Assembly: GCF_964204865.1 (NCBI RefSeq)
Contig: NC_135259.1
Location: forward strand, 20,594,974-20,658,973
DNA length: 64,000 nucleotides
Reading direction: 5' to 3'
Source of the DNA: Styela clava
Lineage: Eukaryota > Chordata > Ascidiacea > Stolidobranchia > Styelidae
This document shows positions 11,172 to 22,517 of this stretch, piece after piece (position 1 is the stretch's first letter; each line of letters begins with the position of its first letter). A program made the position numbers and the translations under genes. Below the pieces are notes generated by a model that did not search any database, was not told the DNA's origin, and worked only from the letters and a program-made list of their open reading frames with translations.

Positions 11172-12116
11172 GATTCGGCGGTGTGGTGCATCGCGCTAAG
11201 AGTTAGGAATACGCTCGCCACCGTACCTCTGATTACCCTACGTAGGTTCAAATTCTGTGGAAGATAAATATGTGCGTCAGGATTGCTGGGCTCCTCGCCG
11301 CTGTAGAGTGGTTCACGTAACCACTGTACGCACTGGTGAGTTACGGCTTTTACATAGGGTTACCATATTTTTGCGACTTCAAATCGGGACGCCTCGAAAG
11401 ACAACGACCCCTTAGCTGTGATTTTATAACTTCCCATTTTCCGATTTTACTACATAGGCCTACATTTAAAGCAGTCTCGGCTGTCTTTATTGACCATATT
11501 GTTATCAAAATTTCATGCGCATATTCTCTGTCCAAATATCAGGTTCAGTTCGAAAAATAGGAAGGAATTGACGTTAACGATACCGGTACAAATAATTCGA
11601 ATTTAGACTAATTATTATTAGTATTGGTTTTACATGCGATACGTCTGCCATCAATGAGAATCAGCGGGAAACGAACGCATTCACCTTCAGTAAGTAGGCT
11701 AGCGCTGCGCTACAAAGAAACAACAGTAACGAGAACATGTTTGTGTATTATGCTGGAAAAGCGGGACTTTTGGCTGACTTATCGGGACGGCGGAACAAAA
11801 CGCTGAAAAGCGGGACGTATGGTGTCGCTGCCTGAAGACCTCATCCTCGCGACTCCTGTCACACAACTTAAGTTAAGTTCCTATTGTGTTTGAAATGTTT
11901 TTTTCTTATGATACGTTTATTTTGTGTTGACGAATAAAATGATGATTGATATGGTAAGCCTACTCTTACACCATCAAGTCCGTGCATCTGAAAAAAAACT
12001 GGCAAACTAATCCCATACCCGGCATGGACTGATAACCGGACGAGAGACCGTAGGTCGCCATATTATTGAGTCGTCTTAGCGGATTTCCTCTCCCTGTGAT
12101 AAATATGTGAAGCCTG
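11172..12116 (+). mobile_element. tRNA-derived SINE split by an inserted element
   Basis: The 5' part (11172-11347) has the tRNA-like head (GTGTGGTGCATCGCGCTAAG, then a degraded box B) and the 'GATTGCTGGGCTCCTCGCCGC' body. The 3' part (about 11963-12116) continues the same consensus with CACCATCAAGTCC and ends in GATAAATATGTGAAGCC. The break falls inside GGTTACGGCTT|CCTCCACC, where the GGG-ended element 11357-11826 and ~135 bases of other sequence sit. A second SINE head fragment follows at 12125-12180. Confidence 0.7.
11357..11826. mobile_element. Inverted-repeat element, GGGTTACCATA type
   Basis: Starts GGGTTACCATATTTTTGCGA and ends AAGCGGGACGTATGGTGTC, so the tips are inverse versions of GGG(T/C)(A)TACCATA. 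The same element occurs in the opposite orientation at 40437-40891. Overlapping frames on both strands (11336-11560, 11350-11535) lie inside it and look like chance. Confidence 0.6.
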
Positions 12117-12430
12117 CCCTGGCCGGACGCTGTGGCGTATCGTGCTAGGCGTTAGGAATACGCTCGCCACTGGACTCATTGATGACTTAACAATGGATAG
12201 AAAACTCATTGTATCGCCACAGACGTTCCACGCTTGAATAACCTTCCGTAAAATTATATTCTGGGGCGCTTGAACAATGCTATTCTTATGGCGGAGCCGC
12301 GTCGAATTAAGGCCTGAAATCTCGTAAAATGGGGTAATATACCAGGAAATTTGATGGTAAATATGTTTATACGATCGTATTCATATACACTGTCGAAATA
12401 GAAATTATATGCAGTATTCGGACAAATTTG

Positions 12431-12666
12431 GGGGCTCCCGAAGTATGCGAACCAAGATGGCGGACATCGGAATGTAATATGTGTACTAGGTTAGGGTTAG
12501 GCCATAATTTTAGGTATAAATACTACGGGAGGCTCTTGGCTAGTCTTCGAACTGATAATAGGACTAAAATAAGGAAAATTGGAAAAAAATTATCGCCTAA
12601 CCCTAACCTGTTACCCATGTTACGTTCCGATGTCCGCCATCTTGGTTCGCATACTTCGGGAGCACC
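12431..12666. mobile_element. Type-A MITE (236 bp) with exact 8-bp TSD
   Basis: Ends GGGGCTCCCGAAGTATG and, inverted, GGTGCTCCCGAAGTATG; arms include CCAAGATGGCGGACATCGG. CAAATTTG is duplicated exactly at 12423-12430 and 12667-12674. The open frame 12428-12757 is the element's inverted structure read through, not a gene. Confidence 0.88.
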
Positions 12667-13107
12667 CAAATTTGTAATTGGCTACATGTGCGTGACATCG
12701 TATATTAAATCCAATGTGGAATATGCGACCAGAGGGTGGTTTTTGATCGATTTATAAAGATTGTGGAAATGTCTGAATGGCGTGCGATTGCATTTTGTTA
12801 TATTAACCGATCTAATTCAGTGTGATCCGTGACGTTGGTGTCTGAGCACCTTCACGCCGTTATTTATCTCGCTTAATTTCCCGCTGCAAACTTACCGCAT
12901 TTCATAATATCATTGCAAGCATTTTGTCTCAATAAGTTGTTTTGTTCCGTATTGTTAAATATATAAAATGAAACGAAAAATACCTTTAGTTTCTTTGGGC
13001 TGGTGCTAGATTAAAATCTCCTTTTCAGTTGGTAAATTTGCCCTTGTGAAATATACCACATAGTCACTGAATTCCTTCAGTATGCCTGCGATATAACTTT
13101 TATGGCA

Positions 13108-13786
13108 GGGGTGTGCAACCTTCATTGTAGACCAGACTCTGGATAAAGTCGCGGTCTGCACCAAGAAACTCTACTAATGAAAAGCTCTGGATACGAACAA
13201 TTCAACATACGAAAATTCTTCTCGTAATATTGCTTCGGCTAACATAATATTTTCTACATACGAAAGATCGAAAACCTTTGAAACGCGTGTAACAATATTT
13301 GTATAATTTAGGTTAATCTATGGCATTGCTTGAAAAAGTGAATACCGAATATGGCGCACACATCCTAGATTTAAAACACTGCAGCCCTGTGCGACACGCC
13401 AAAAAATTATCTGGCACGTCTCATCAAATGAGGAGTTACTTGACGTTGAGCTTAAGGTTTGAGGTTTAAATAAAAAGCGCGACTCATCTCAACGGCTTGG
13501 TCCTGTCTGCACAATTCGTTTTCCTGGTACCGATCACAGGACGTTATTCCCATATAGGCACCGCCTCGACGTTTATAGATACAACATTGAAATTCCATGA
13601 TGTTAACAAACATTTATCCCGATATCGAAGTACAAAAAGGACTATTCCCAGTTGAAATAGTTTACAAATAAATCAAACATTTCTGCCAATAAATACAAAT
13701 ATCTGCCATTGGTTTAAGTACGCTGAAATTGTTCAGCGGGCCAAACGGAATGTGTCCGGGGGCCGCAGTTTGGACCACCCTGTCCT
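13108..13786. mobile_element. hAT-like end fragments
   Basis: Left tip CAGGGGTGTGCAACC at 13108 and right tip GTTTGGACCACCCTG ending near 13781, with GCGGGCCAAAC/GGGGGCCGCAG sub-terminal motifs. The tips belong to two related hAT families rather than one, and I see no matching flanks, so this is probably a composite of broken copies. Confidence 0.4.
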
Positions 13787-15401
13787 AATTTGTTCTAAGC
13801 CTACACAAAACTCGGACGTAACATTTGTATAAATTTTTGTTTCACGGATAGTTAAACCCATACTAACCCTAACCCATGGGCTTTAGCACCCGCATATAGA
13901 TTGAACCCGTGGATATACGCATGGGTTCAAATGTACATGGGTTCAAATGTACGGTCACCTTATTACGCGATCATTGTCATAATCAAATGGGTACTCCCGA
14001 AGTATGTGAAAAAGATGGCGGACACCCGGACGTAGAATGTGTACCAGGTTAGGGCAAAGCGTATATATAATACTACGGTTGGGCCATGATTTCAGGTACA
14101 AATACTACGGAAGTCACTTGACTAGTCTCGGAACTCATAATAGAACAAAAATGTGGACAATTTGGAATAAAATTGTGGCCTAACTCTAACCTGGTACACA
14201 TACTACGTTCGGGTGCCCGCCATCTTGGTGCACATACTTCTGGGGCGCCATCTACTAAGTGAACCCGATTCCATCCGTCAATGATGGAGAATTAAGTTTT
14301 ATTATTCGATTCAGTGCTGTTATAATAAATATTTCATGTCAGCAGTTATGATTTCATTTTTGATTGCCATCAACGACGTCGGGAAAACGATAAAACTCGC
14401 AATAGATACTAAATAATATAAGAGCTATCCCACACGCTCTAAATTGCAAGAAATGAAAACTTTCTCGTATTGTCCGGTCACTATCGAAATTGAGGATGAA
14501 AACGTTTAATTGCGACACAATTTGCTTTTAGAGGTATTGTCGAGGCCGCACAAACTATCTCGACTAAATTTGAATATACGATAATAATTTAGTATAATAT
14601 TCGTAAAATATTTTCAATCAAAAACATCCTCGACGTGTTATAAGCAATTAAAGTCAGCGCTAATTTAAATCTTTTCTTGTGGCTGTAATTTATTGCCGTG
14701 CGTACACGGCTGCCTTCGACTACTATAAAAATGAAGTGCAGTAGTTGTAAAATGTTTTTAATCGGAACGTGGACCGCGGTGCTAGGATATGTGCGCTTAT
14801 AAACTTGAAAAAACGATATTCGAAGGTCGCGATATTCGAATTGGACATTGCTGATCCAAGCACTGCTTTAAATTATTCCCAATGATACTACACGCGGTAT
14901 TCAAGTTTTCAACCTTCCGAATGTTGGCAATCTGAAAAGATCCGACTATTTTTACGAGTGGCGTATTTGGCGAATGTTTCAGGACCCATTACATGGAAAT
15001 TTCCGAATTCTGATCTCCCCACCCCTTTGAAAATCTTGGCTGTGCCACTAAAAGTGTGTATTGTAACGTGAGTCTGCTCGACCCTTTTTTATGACATTTT
15101 GTGCCGGGATAATATGCCAAATTCAGGTTAATCATGCTTAAGATAAGTATTTCGCAAGCCTTCATACACGGAAATTTAGGGAAATCCATCCTCTAAAAAT
15201 CAGTCGATTTTTACGATCACAGATTTTTATTAAGATCCTCATTAGCTAAATCATTGAGCTGAAGTTACAAACTTTCCATTACTATATCAAATAAACCATG
15301 CATCGTGCTTCGAAACATTACATTTTTACAGTGTATGGTCGTCACTTCACCCATAAATTCCCATGCATTCGACGACAAGAAATGCGTCGGAACAGAAGAG
15401 A
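13787..15401. repeat. Left copy of a tandem segmental duplication (period ~1,967 bp)
   Basis: From CTAATTTGTTCTAAGCC to GCGTCGGAACAGAAGA this segment recurs at 15635-17367 with a few substitutions and small indels. It carries a type-A MITE and a minus-strand 66-codon frame (14989-15189) that is identical in the other copy (16956-17156). No protein family is recognised in that frame. Confidence 0.85.
13990..14249. mobile_element. Type-A MITE in left duplication copy
   Basis: Starts GGTACTCCCGAAGTATGTG, ends in the inverse with GGGGCGCC. Left flank ATCAAATG as in the partner copy; the right flank has diverged (ATCTACTA). It inserted before the segmental duplication occurred. Confidence 0.8.
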
Positions 15402-15485
15402 TGAAAAATTACAGTAGGCTTACAGTAGAAACTCTACCTACGAAGTTGATTCGTTTCGGAAGCCCCTTCGTAGGTAGAAAATTCG

Positions 15486-15594
15486 GCGCCCCCGAAGTAT
15501 GTGCACCAAGATGGCGCACAATCTGAACCCTAACCTGGTACTCATACTATGTTCAGGTTATGCACCATTTTGGTGCACATACTTCTGGAGGTCT
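15486..15594. mobile_element. Type-B foldback MITE
   Basis: About 109 bases: GGCGCCCCCGAAGTATGTG at the left, inverse with ACATACTTCTGGAGG at the right, and an AAGATGGCGCACAATCTGAA arm. It sits between the two copies of the segmental duplication. Confidence 0.7.
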
Positions 15595-15634
15595 GAAAAT
15601 TCTGCAAGTAAGGACGCAGTTTACATATAAATGC

Positions 15635-17367
15635 CCTAATTCGTTCTAAGCCTACACAAAACTCGGACATAACATTTGTATAAATTATAATACTGGGTAA
15701 ACCAGTAACAATTACATCTTAGAATTAAATTACCACATAATAAATAGAAAATGTACACATAAAAAGAATAGAGAAATAACAAATAAAAACTACGAACGGT
15801 AGACCGTGGAGATTGAAAGACGGCGGTCTTTTTTTTATTTATTAATATTTCATTTTGCTAACTAAACCATTCGTTGATTCAGAAAAACGCAAATATTATT
15901 ACGCGATCATTGTCATAATCAAATGGGTACTCCCGAAGTATGTGAACCAAGATGGTGAACATCGGAACGTAGTATGTGTACCAAGTTAGGATCGGGCCAT
16001 AATTTAAGGTACAGATACGGGAGTCATTTGGCTAGTCCCGGAACTCATAATAAAACAATAATACGGAAAATGGGAATAAGATTGTGGCTTAACTCTAACT
16101 TGGTACACATACTACGTTCCGGTGTCCGCCATCTTGGTGCACATACTTCTGGGGCGCCATCAAATGAGTGAACCCGATTCCTCAATTTTCATCAATGATG
16201 AAGAATTAAGACCGGAAATCGTGTTTTATTATTCGATTCAGTGCTGTTATAGATATTTCATGTCAGCAGTTATGATTTCATTTTTGATTGCCATCAACGA
16301 CGTCGGGAAAACGATAAAACTCGCATTAGATACTAAATAATATAAGACCTATTCCACACGTTCTAAATTGCAAGAAATGAAAACTTTCTCGTATTGTCCG
16401 GTCAGATTCAGATAATTTATTTTCGTCGTGCAAGAAACATTATGAACTATCGAACTGAGGATGAAAACGTTTAATTGCGACACAATTTGCTTTTAGAGGT
16501 ATTGTCGAGACCGCACAAACTATCTCGACTAAATTTGAATATACGATAATAATTTAGTATATTATTCGTAAAATATTTTCAATTAAAAACATCCTCGACG
16601 TGTTATAAGCAATTCAAGTCAGCGCTAATTTAAATCTTTTCTTGTGGCTGTAATTTATTGCCGTGCGTACACTGCTGCCTTCGACTACTATAAAAATGAG
16701 GTACAGTAGTTGTAAAATGTTTTTAATCGGAACGTGGACCGCGGTGCTAGGATATGTGCGCTTATAAACTTAAAAAAAAACGATATTCGAAGGTCGCGAT
16801 ATTCGAATTGGACATTGCTGATCCAAGCACTGCATTAAATTATTCCCAAAGATACTACACGCGGTATTCAAGTTTTCAACCTTCCGAATGTTGGCAATCT
16901 GAAAAGATCCGACTATTTTTACGAGTGGCGTATTTGGCGAATGTTTCAGGACCCATTACATGGAAATTTCCGAATTCTGATCTCCCCACCCCTTTGAAAA
17001 TCTTGGCTGTGCCACTAAAAGTGTGTATTGTAACGTGAGTCTGCTCGACCCTTTTTTATGACATTTTGTGCCGGGATAATATGCCAAATTTAGGTTAATC
17101 ATGCTTAAGATAAGTATTTCGCAAGCCTTCATACACGGAAATTTAGGGAAATCCATCGTCTAACAATCAGTCGATTTTTACGATCACAGATTTAAATTAA
17201 GATCCTCATTAGCTAAATCATTGAGCTGAAGTTACAAACTTTTCATTACTATATCAAATAAACCATGCATCGTGCTTCGAAACATTAAATTTTTACAGTG
17301 TATGGTCGTCACTTCACCCATAAATCCCCATGCATTCGACGACAAGAAATGCGTCGGAACAGAAGAT
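15635..17367. repeat. Right copy of the tandem segmental duplication
   Basis: Partner of 13787-15401. Differences include about 42 extra bases near 16403-16444 (TTTATTTTCGTCGTGCAAG) and small indels. The high identity over ~1.2 kb downstream of the MITE indicates a recent event. Confidence 0.85.
15926..16158. mobile_element. Type-A MITE (233 bp) with exact 8-bp TSD
   Basis: GGTACTCC start and GGGGCGCC end. ATCAAATG is exactly duplicated at 15918-15925 and 16159-16166. Copy of the element at 13990-14249, whose right flank has mutated. Confidence 0.88.
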
Positions 17368-17436
17368 CAGCCAAGCGTTTACTATCTGCAGCACAACAAT
17401 GGTAAGACAATGGTCATTTTGATCCATTGTTAAGGT

Positions 17437-17708
17437 ATCAATGCTGCACCTTTGATTGCCCTGCGTGGGAAATAATTTTGTCCGTCAGGATTGCTGCACT
17501 TCTCGTGTCGCCATACGATTTAGCTGTAGGGTGATTCATGTAATCGCTGGTCGGTTACGGCTTTCCTCACCATCAAGTCCATGCTTCCGAAAACAAACAA
17601 CTACCTAATTCCATACCCGACATGGCGAGCGAGAGGCCGCTGTTCGCCATATGGCTGAGCCGTCCTATCGGCTTTCCCCCGGGATAAATATGTAAATCCT
17701 ATCCCAAA
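17437..17708 (+). mobile_element. tRNA-derived SINE, 5' truncated
   Basis: Follows the consensus from the CCTGCGTGGG segment through 'CACCATCAAGTCCATGCTTCC', 'GAGAGGCCGCTGTTCGCCATA' and the GGGATAAATATGTAAATCCTA tail. Box A is missing. Confidence 0.7.
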
Positions 17709-18141
17709 TCATATACTACTGGACGGTAGGCCGTGGTTCGATATTTTAGCTGTATTATTTGGCTTTACACTTGCTGGGATAAAATTCCGATTAGATTGTG
17801 TCCTCATGATATAAAATTTTTATCGCATATCGGTGGAGTTATACGATTCATTCATCACATTCGAGTGACAGAAAGGAGAAATGAACCCTCGCTGTAGCGA
17901 AATGATCAATAGTCACCAGACTAACAGAACACTTATGACGTCAATGACGTAGGTTTTAAAAATGATTCAATGTAGTGAACAGAGTCGTTTGAAATATTTT
18001 AATAATAATCAATTTTTTTTACCATTTTGGTGACTTTTTACTAAAAACTTCTCATGAATATTAAGTAATAATTAATGCTGTCTTAGTAATTTTCCTAATT
18101 ATTGTATTCCGTAGGCTCAATTGTTGTTTTTCTGTACTTAC
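17709..18141. other. No gene recognised
   Basis: AT-rich sequence with no supported coding exon, repeat or RNA. Confidence 0.4.
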
Positions 18142-18363
18142 CATTTGATTTTGATTGACTCCAATCGCCGCGTCACTACCAACCGCTGATATTGTCAGAT
18201 TCTGGAATTTAGGAGTATAAAGTATGCCAACATTACGAATGTCAGGCCGTCGGTGCGAGTTTCGCGTTTTAGTTAGGTTTTTCGACATTTGACGTGTCTT
18301 TTGTAGCATAGGAGTTTCTGAGAATCCCAATATAGGGCTCAAATCTGCAGATCTTTCTGGAGT
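18142..18363 (-). CDS. Possible orphan internal exon (74 codons), function unknown
   Basis: On the minus strand, a T-rich acceptor (CTGTACTTATCAG, AG complementing 18364-18365) is followed by 222 bases open in one frame and a strong donor GTAAGT (complement of 18136-18141). Both junctions are phase 0. The peptide starts TPERSADLSPILGFSETPML, is rich in Ser/Thr/Arg/Asn and has no domain I recognise. A methionine inside it gives a longer frame reading into the intron. No partner exons were found on either side; the MITE pair at 18640-19542 lies just upstream. It could be a real exon with distant partners or a chance open frame with good splice sites. Confidence 0.3.
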
Positions 18364-18419
18364 CTGATAAGTACAGCAATATTCAGATATTGTAACTTAG
18401 GATAAGAATTACATAGACT

Positions 18420-18486
18420 ATTTATCCCAGGGGAGAGGAAAGCCGATGTGACAGCTTAACCCTATGGCATACCACAAAGCGTATAC
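18420..18486 (-). mobile_element. SINE 3' fragment
   Basis: Minus-strand match to the SINE tail: TTTATCCCAGGGGAGAGGAA and AAGCC then CTATGGCATACCAC. Confidence 0.5.
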
Positions 18487-18639
18487 CGGTATATAATATA
18501 AGCGAGGCAACGCTCAGACAATGGACGCCATCTTGTGCCTATTGTTCTCGACCTTATGACAGTTTGAGAAGTTCCAACACAATTATTGGAACATGGGCTA
18601 CCTATTATTTTCACTAATATTTTAGATAGAAAAATTTTG

Positions 18640-19542
18640 GAGTCTCGTGTAGTTTCGTACCTAATGTTCTGATGGGCATAGCATAACAATTTTTTGATAT
18701 GTCAATCCTAACCCCCATCTGACTACGCCATCCAAAAATTACGGGGTCTGGTATAGTTTAGTACCACATCCACTTCTAGTTGGCCTGGCTCAACAATTTT
18801 TGCATATGTCAATCCTAACCCCCACGTGACATCGTCATCGAAAAATTACGTCATTCCGACGTCCCAGTGGCGTAATAAGGCCCACCGAAGTATGCGGATG
18901 ATCGTCCAAAATGCACAGACGATAACCCGAAATCGAGCAAGCTATTTCTCTCGTTTTCTCGTCGCAACGATAACGATAGGAGAGAGATCGCCGGCTTTAG
19001 CAAGTTCTGATCGGCGGCGCAGATGCCATTTCGGGCGATCGTAATTATACTGGCAATCCCTATGATGTGAGGGTGACGTCGTAGTGACGTAATTTTTGGA
19101 TGGCATAGTCAGGTGAGGGTTAGGAATAACATATGCAAAAATCGTTATGCTACGCCCACTGGAAGTACTTGTGGTACTATACTAGACCCAAATTACGTCA
19201 CTACGACATCACAATCATGTCATAGAGCTTGCCAAATATACGTACAATCGCCCGAAATGGCATTGGCGCCGACGATAAAGAACTGACTCACGTTATCGAT
19301 CTCTCTCCTATTGGAATCGTTGCAACGAGTAAACGAGAGAAATAACTGTTCGATTTCGGTTGCTCGTTTGCACGTCTTGGATGACAGTTTGTATAGTTTG
19401 AAGGGCTCTATTACGCCACTGTGACGTCGTGTTGACGTAATTTTTGGATGGTGTAGTCAGGTGGGGGTTAGGATTGATACATGAAAAAATTTCCCTGCTA
19501 CACCCACTAGAAGTATGTTAGGTACGAAACTACATGAGACCC
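18640..19542. mobile_element. Outer MITE of a nested self-insertion pair, exact 8-bp TSD AAATTTTG
   Basis: Left tip GAGTCTCGTGTAGTTTCGTACC, right tip inverse (GGTACGAAACTACATGAGACCC), with AAATTTTG exactly at 18632-18639 and 19543-19550. Its interior matches that of the inner element in inverse orientation, so both belong to one family. GG(G/A)TCT tips with an 8-bp duplication could fit Merlin, P or an atypical hAT group; no transposase is present to decide. Confidence 0.85.
18744..19189. mobile_element. Inner MITE (446 bp) with exact 8-bp TSD AAATTACG
   Basis: Tips GGGTCTGGTATAGTTTAGTACC and the inverse ending ACTATACTAGACCC. AAATTACG is present exactly at 18736-18743 and 19190-19197. It inserted into a CCAAAAATTACG stretch of the outer copy of the same family. 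The plus frame 18826-19044 is internal and not a gene. Confidence 0.88.
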
Positions 19543-19550
19543 AAATTTTG

Positions 19551-20202
19551 AAGGTCGCGTTTTAAGTAGAATCTCAGCCATACATGCTTATATCCTTTCA
19601 TGTTGGCCAAATTACATTTATAGTACATCAAATTGTCTTTGAAGACAAGTATTCCGGTTCCGAGTTGCTTCCGAAGTAAATTGGCCATTCTAATCGTCAT
19701 AATTAACCCTTTGACAATGGCTTTCCTTATGACTGTATGACGTCACAGATGAAAAGTTGTATTTATTCATCGAAATGACCGGCTGACCCAACTTTGCTTC
19801 AATGGCTGTTCTATTTTCTGGTTAACATTTTTCGTCTGTCAAGCTCCATAATGCCATTGTAGGATTGTTGCGGAGACATTTTACAGCCTCAAATTGGCGT
19901 ATCACTATAACATCTTGGAAAAAATGACCAAAAATGGTTCTACGCTGTGTTTGTGGTCAAAGTTAACGCATTAGATAGTTTTTTATTCCTAATTGCGTTA
20001 TATATTTAGATAGCATATATCTTAAATTTCAAAATCCACCCTTCAGTTTCGTTCTAGTCCTTATAACAGCGGACTTATTCGATTCGGTACAACCACACGA
20101 CGAAAATTTCCCATAAGACTTCATATTTTTCGCGTTTCCCAAATATGGCACAAGATGGCGTCCATGAACTTGTTTAATTAACATTAGAAAGTTGGTTGCT
20201 GG
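19551..20202. other. No gene recognised
   Basis: Non-coding sequence; a minus frame at 20029-20238 runs into the adjacent SINE and is not convincing. Confidence 0.4.
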
Positions 20203-20425
20203 CCATTGGCATACCACGGCCTCTTGTCCGGTTACCATTTCATGTCGGGTATGGGATTATTTAAGTAGCGGTTACATGAACCCCCAACAGAGTCTAGCAA
20301 TCCTCTCGCACATAACCATCCCACATGGGATTCGAACCTGCGAACCCACGCAGAGTAGTTAGAGGTGCGGTGGAGAGCGTATTCCTAACGCTTAGCACGA
20401 TGAGCCACATCGCCGCGCCGTATCT
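20203..20425 (-). mobile_element. tRNA-derived SINE, head plus body
   Basis: Minus-strand copy with clear box B (GGATTCGAACC is the complement), GCGTATTCCTAACGCTTAGC and GCCACATCGCCGCG at the 5' tRNA-like end. The 3' part stops at the CACGGCCTCTTGTCCGGTTAC segment. Confidence 0.75.
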
Positions 20426-20500
20426 ACTGTTCTATGATTTTACTTCACTTCTCGCTTAAGGTACCGGTACAGTATCCTGGTATCAAATACGCCACCCTTA

Positions 20501-21303
20501 TAGGATGGGATTTACATATTTTTCCCGGGGGAGAGGAAAGCCATAAGATGGTTTAATCATATGGCGAACCACGGCCTATCGTCCGGTTACAGGTCAATGG
20601 TGGTATGGGATTAGTTAGCCATGTATTTAATGTGTTATTTGTTTCCTTTTCCGCAATGCCCAATCTAGCAATCAGTGTAGTTTTTCATGGCTTGGTTTTT
20701 CTCAAAGCTTTCATGGCTTCATGAGTGTGACTATCGTCGCCAATTTATTACATTCCACTCCCTACATTATCTTTGAATGAGATTGTATTGGTCATTATCA
20801 ACGTACAGACGTACCGTAAGTGTTAAAAGTACAACAGCCCGAAAGTTCAATACTATCATGTATTTTTTTTGTTAAGTTTGGCCCAAGCCTCATTTACCTG
20901 GGCTTGTGTTTTTGTGTGTGTGCTGGTGGGCAGGCATATGAGATACTTCTCATGTTTTAAACTTTTTTTATAGGTTTTGCTTGCTCTCCAGAATTCTCCG
21001 TTTTTAATTTATGTTTGTTATGGAGTTTTCAAAATAGACTATCTGTTTACAGAAACCTGGAAACATGGACTTGATGGTGGAAGGAGGACGCTGTAGGTAA
21101 CCTGGTAACCGACCAGCGATTACGTGACCCACCCTATGGCGGTGGAAGTCCAGCAATCCTCTTGCGTATAAGTCAGTAAGTTAACTATACCCACTTACTG
21201 ACGAAGGATTCGAACCTGCGAACGCAAGCACGCAGGGTATGGTAATCAGAGCGTATTTCTAACGCTCAACTTGCATACTTGATGCGCCACACTGCTGAGC
21301 CAT
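20501..21303 (-). mobile_element. tRNA-derived SINE interrupted by ~400 bp
   Basis: The 3' part is at 20501-20638 (TTTTTCCCGGGGGAGAGGAA through GGTATGGGATTAGTTAGCC) and the 5' part at 21057-21303 (ACATGGACTTGATGGTGG through CGTATTTCTAACGCTCAA and GATGCGCCACACTGCTGAGC). The intervening 20639-21056 is unrelated AT-rich sequence, presumably an insertion. Confidence 0.7.
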
Positions 21304-21399
21304 ACAACATTGACTGGTATTGTTGTATCTTTTCTGCTAGAGGGTGCTGTGTTCCGCTAGCATACCCTGAGTACGTACCTGTAAGTCTGTGTACCCTTC

Positions 21400-22130
21400 C
21401 TGAATAGGACACAATTCTCAAATTCCAAGATGTTTCCATAATTAGATTCATAAAACAAACACTCTTTCGTTCCAGAAATAAGAGCGCCTGGCATGTTGTC
21501 AGATGTGCTAGATCATGCAATGTTTGTCGCGATAATAATATTAATCAAATGTGATGTTCATCGGCTGTCATGTGGCTAAAAGTCATTTCTTTAGAGTTTA
21601 GACTGCTTCTTTTGCCAGTATGGCATAGTTCTCCAATTCCAAGCATAACCTCCACATTTAAATAATCTAATATAACAGTGAATGCAAACCCCGCTTTATG
21701 AGAAAGTTTGGGCTTCCATATCGCCACAAATCAACTGCACTATATACTGAAAATAAGCAAAATCTGAAAATGTCACCATTGGATTAAAAAAAATCTGAAT
21801 TACCGAAGGCATAAAAAAACTAACATAACATTCAATAGTTTTTAGCAAAACAACATGTGACATGAACGCACTTCACGATTGTTGCGCTTGCAACAAGTTG
21901 AAAGTACTTGCTCAAGTTTTTGTGATTTGACATTGCCTACAAAATTTATTGCACCCAGAAACAGGGGCAGGGCTCCATCAGCAGGGTACAGCTTCCCTAT
22001 TCCAAGATGTCCGGGCCTTTGGTTTAAAAGAAACACTCTATTTTTGCCTGAAACGGAGTGTTTGGCATTACCGTAGATTGTGCCATGCTTGTAATCATGG
22101 CCGGCACATGACCAAATTTGCAATTTTTTT
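21400..22130. repeat. Loose repeat of a TCC(A)ATTCCAAG-containing unit
   Basis: Segments near 21412, 21625 and 21988 share (C/T)TC(C/T)(A/C)ATTCCAAG. Two of them also share a following AACACTCT...GGAGTGTTTGGCAT- or AGAGCGCCTGGCAT-like part. An inverted copy (CCTTGGAATCGGAGAACTG) is near 22340. The frames here (21545-21727, 21842-22123) follow the repeat and show no domain. Confidence 0.35.
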
Positions 22131-22517
22131 CTGAAAACTCTAGTATGCTATTGTAAAAATTTTTCACTTTGTTAAATCTGAATATTTTTTTCCGGGGTAT
22201 ACAATGGTGCTGTTTTTAGATTAGGTCTCCTTCTAGTTTATTACACAAATCTTGTTTACTGATATGGAGGCGCAGACTGTCTCGTAAAGTAGGTATTTAC
22301 GCTAACTAATATAATTGATGTCTTCCAATGTGGGGTCTATCCTTGGAATCGGAGAACTGTGCCGTACTGACCATAAAATCAGCTACTGATATTAATCACT
22401 AGGCTATGGCGCCTGCAATGCAATAAATTATACTAATCTCATAATGCTTTTTCAGAATTAATCTGGGAAATCTGAGAAGACTAAAATATATAAAAAATCC
22501 TACATGGTATTAGTATT

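Noticed and set aside
12428..12757. 109-codon frame
   Set aside because: Reads through an inverted-repeat MITE and its target-site duplication; composition follows the repeat.
14989..15189. 66-codon minus-strand frame identical to 16956-17156
   Set aside because: Identity follows from the recent segmental duplication; no domain, splice context or codon signal.
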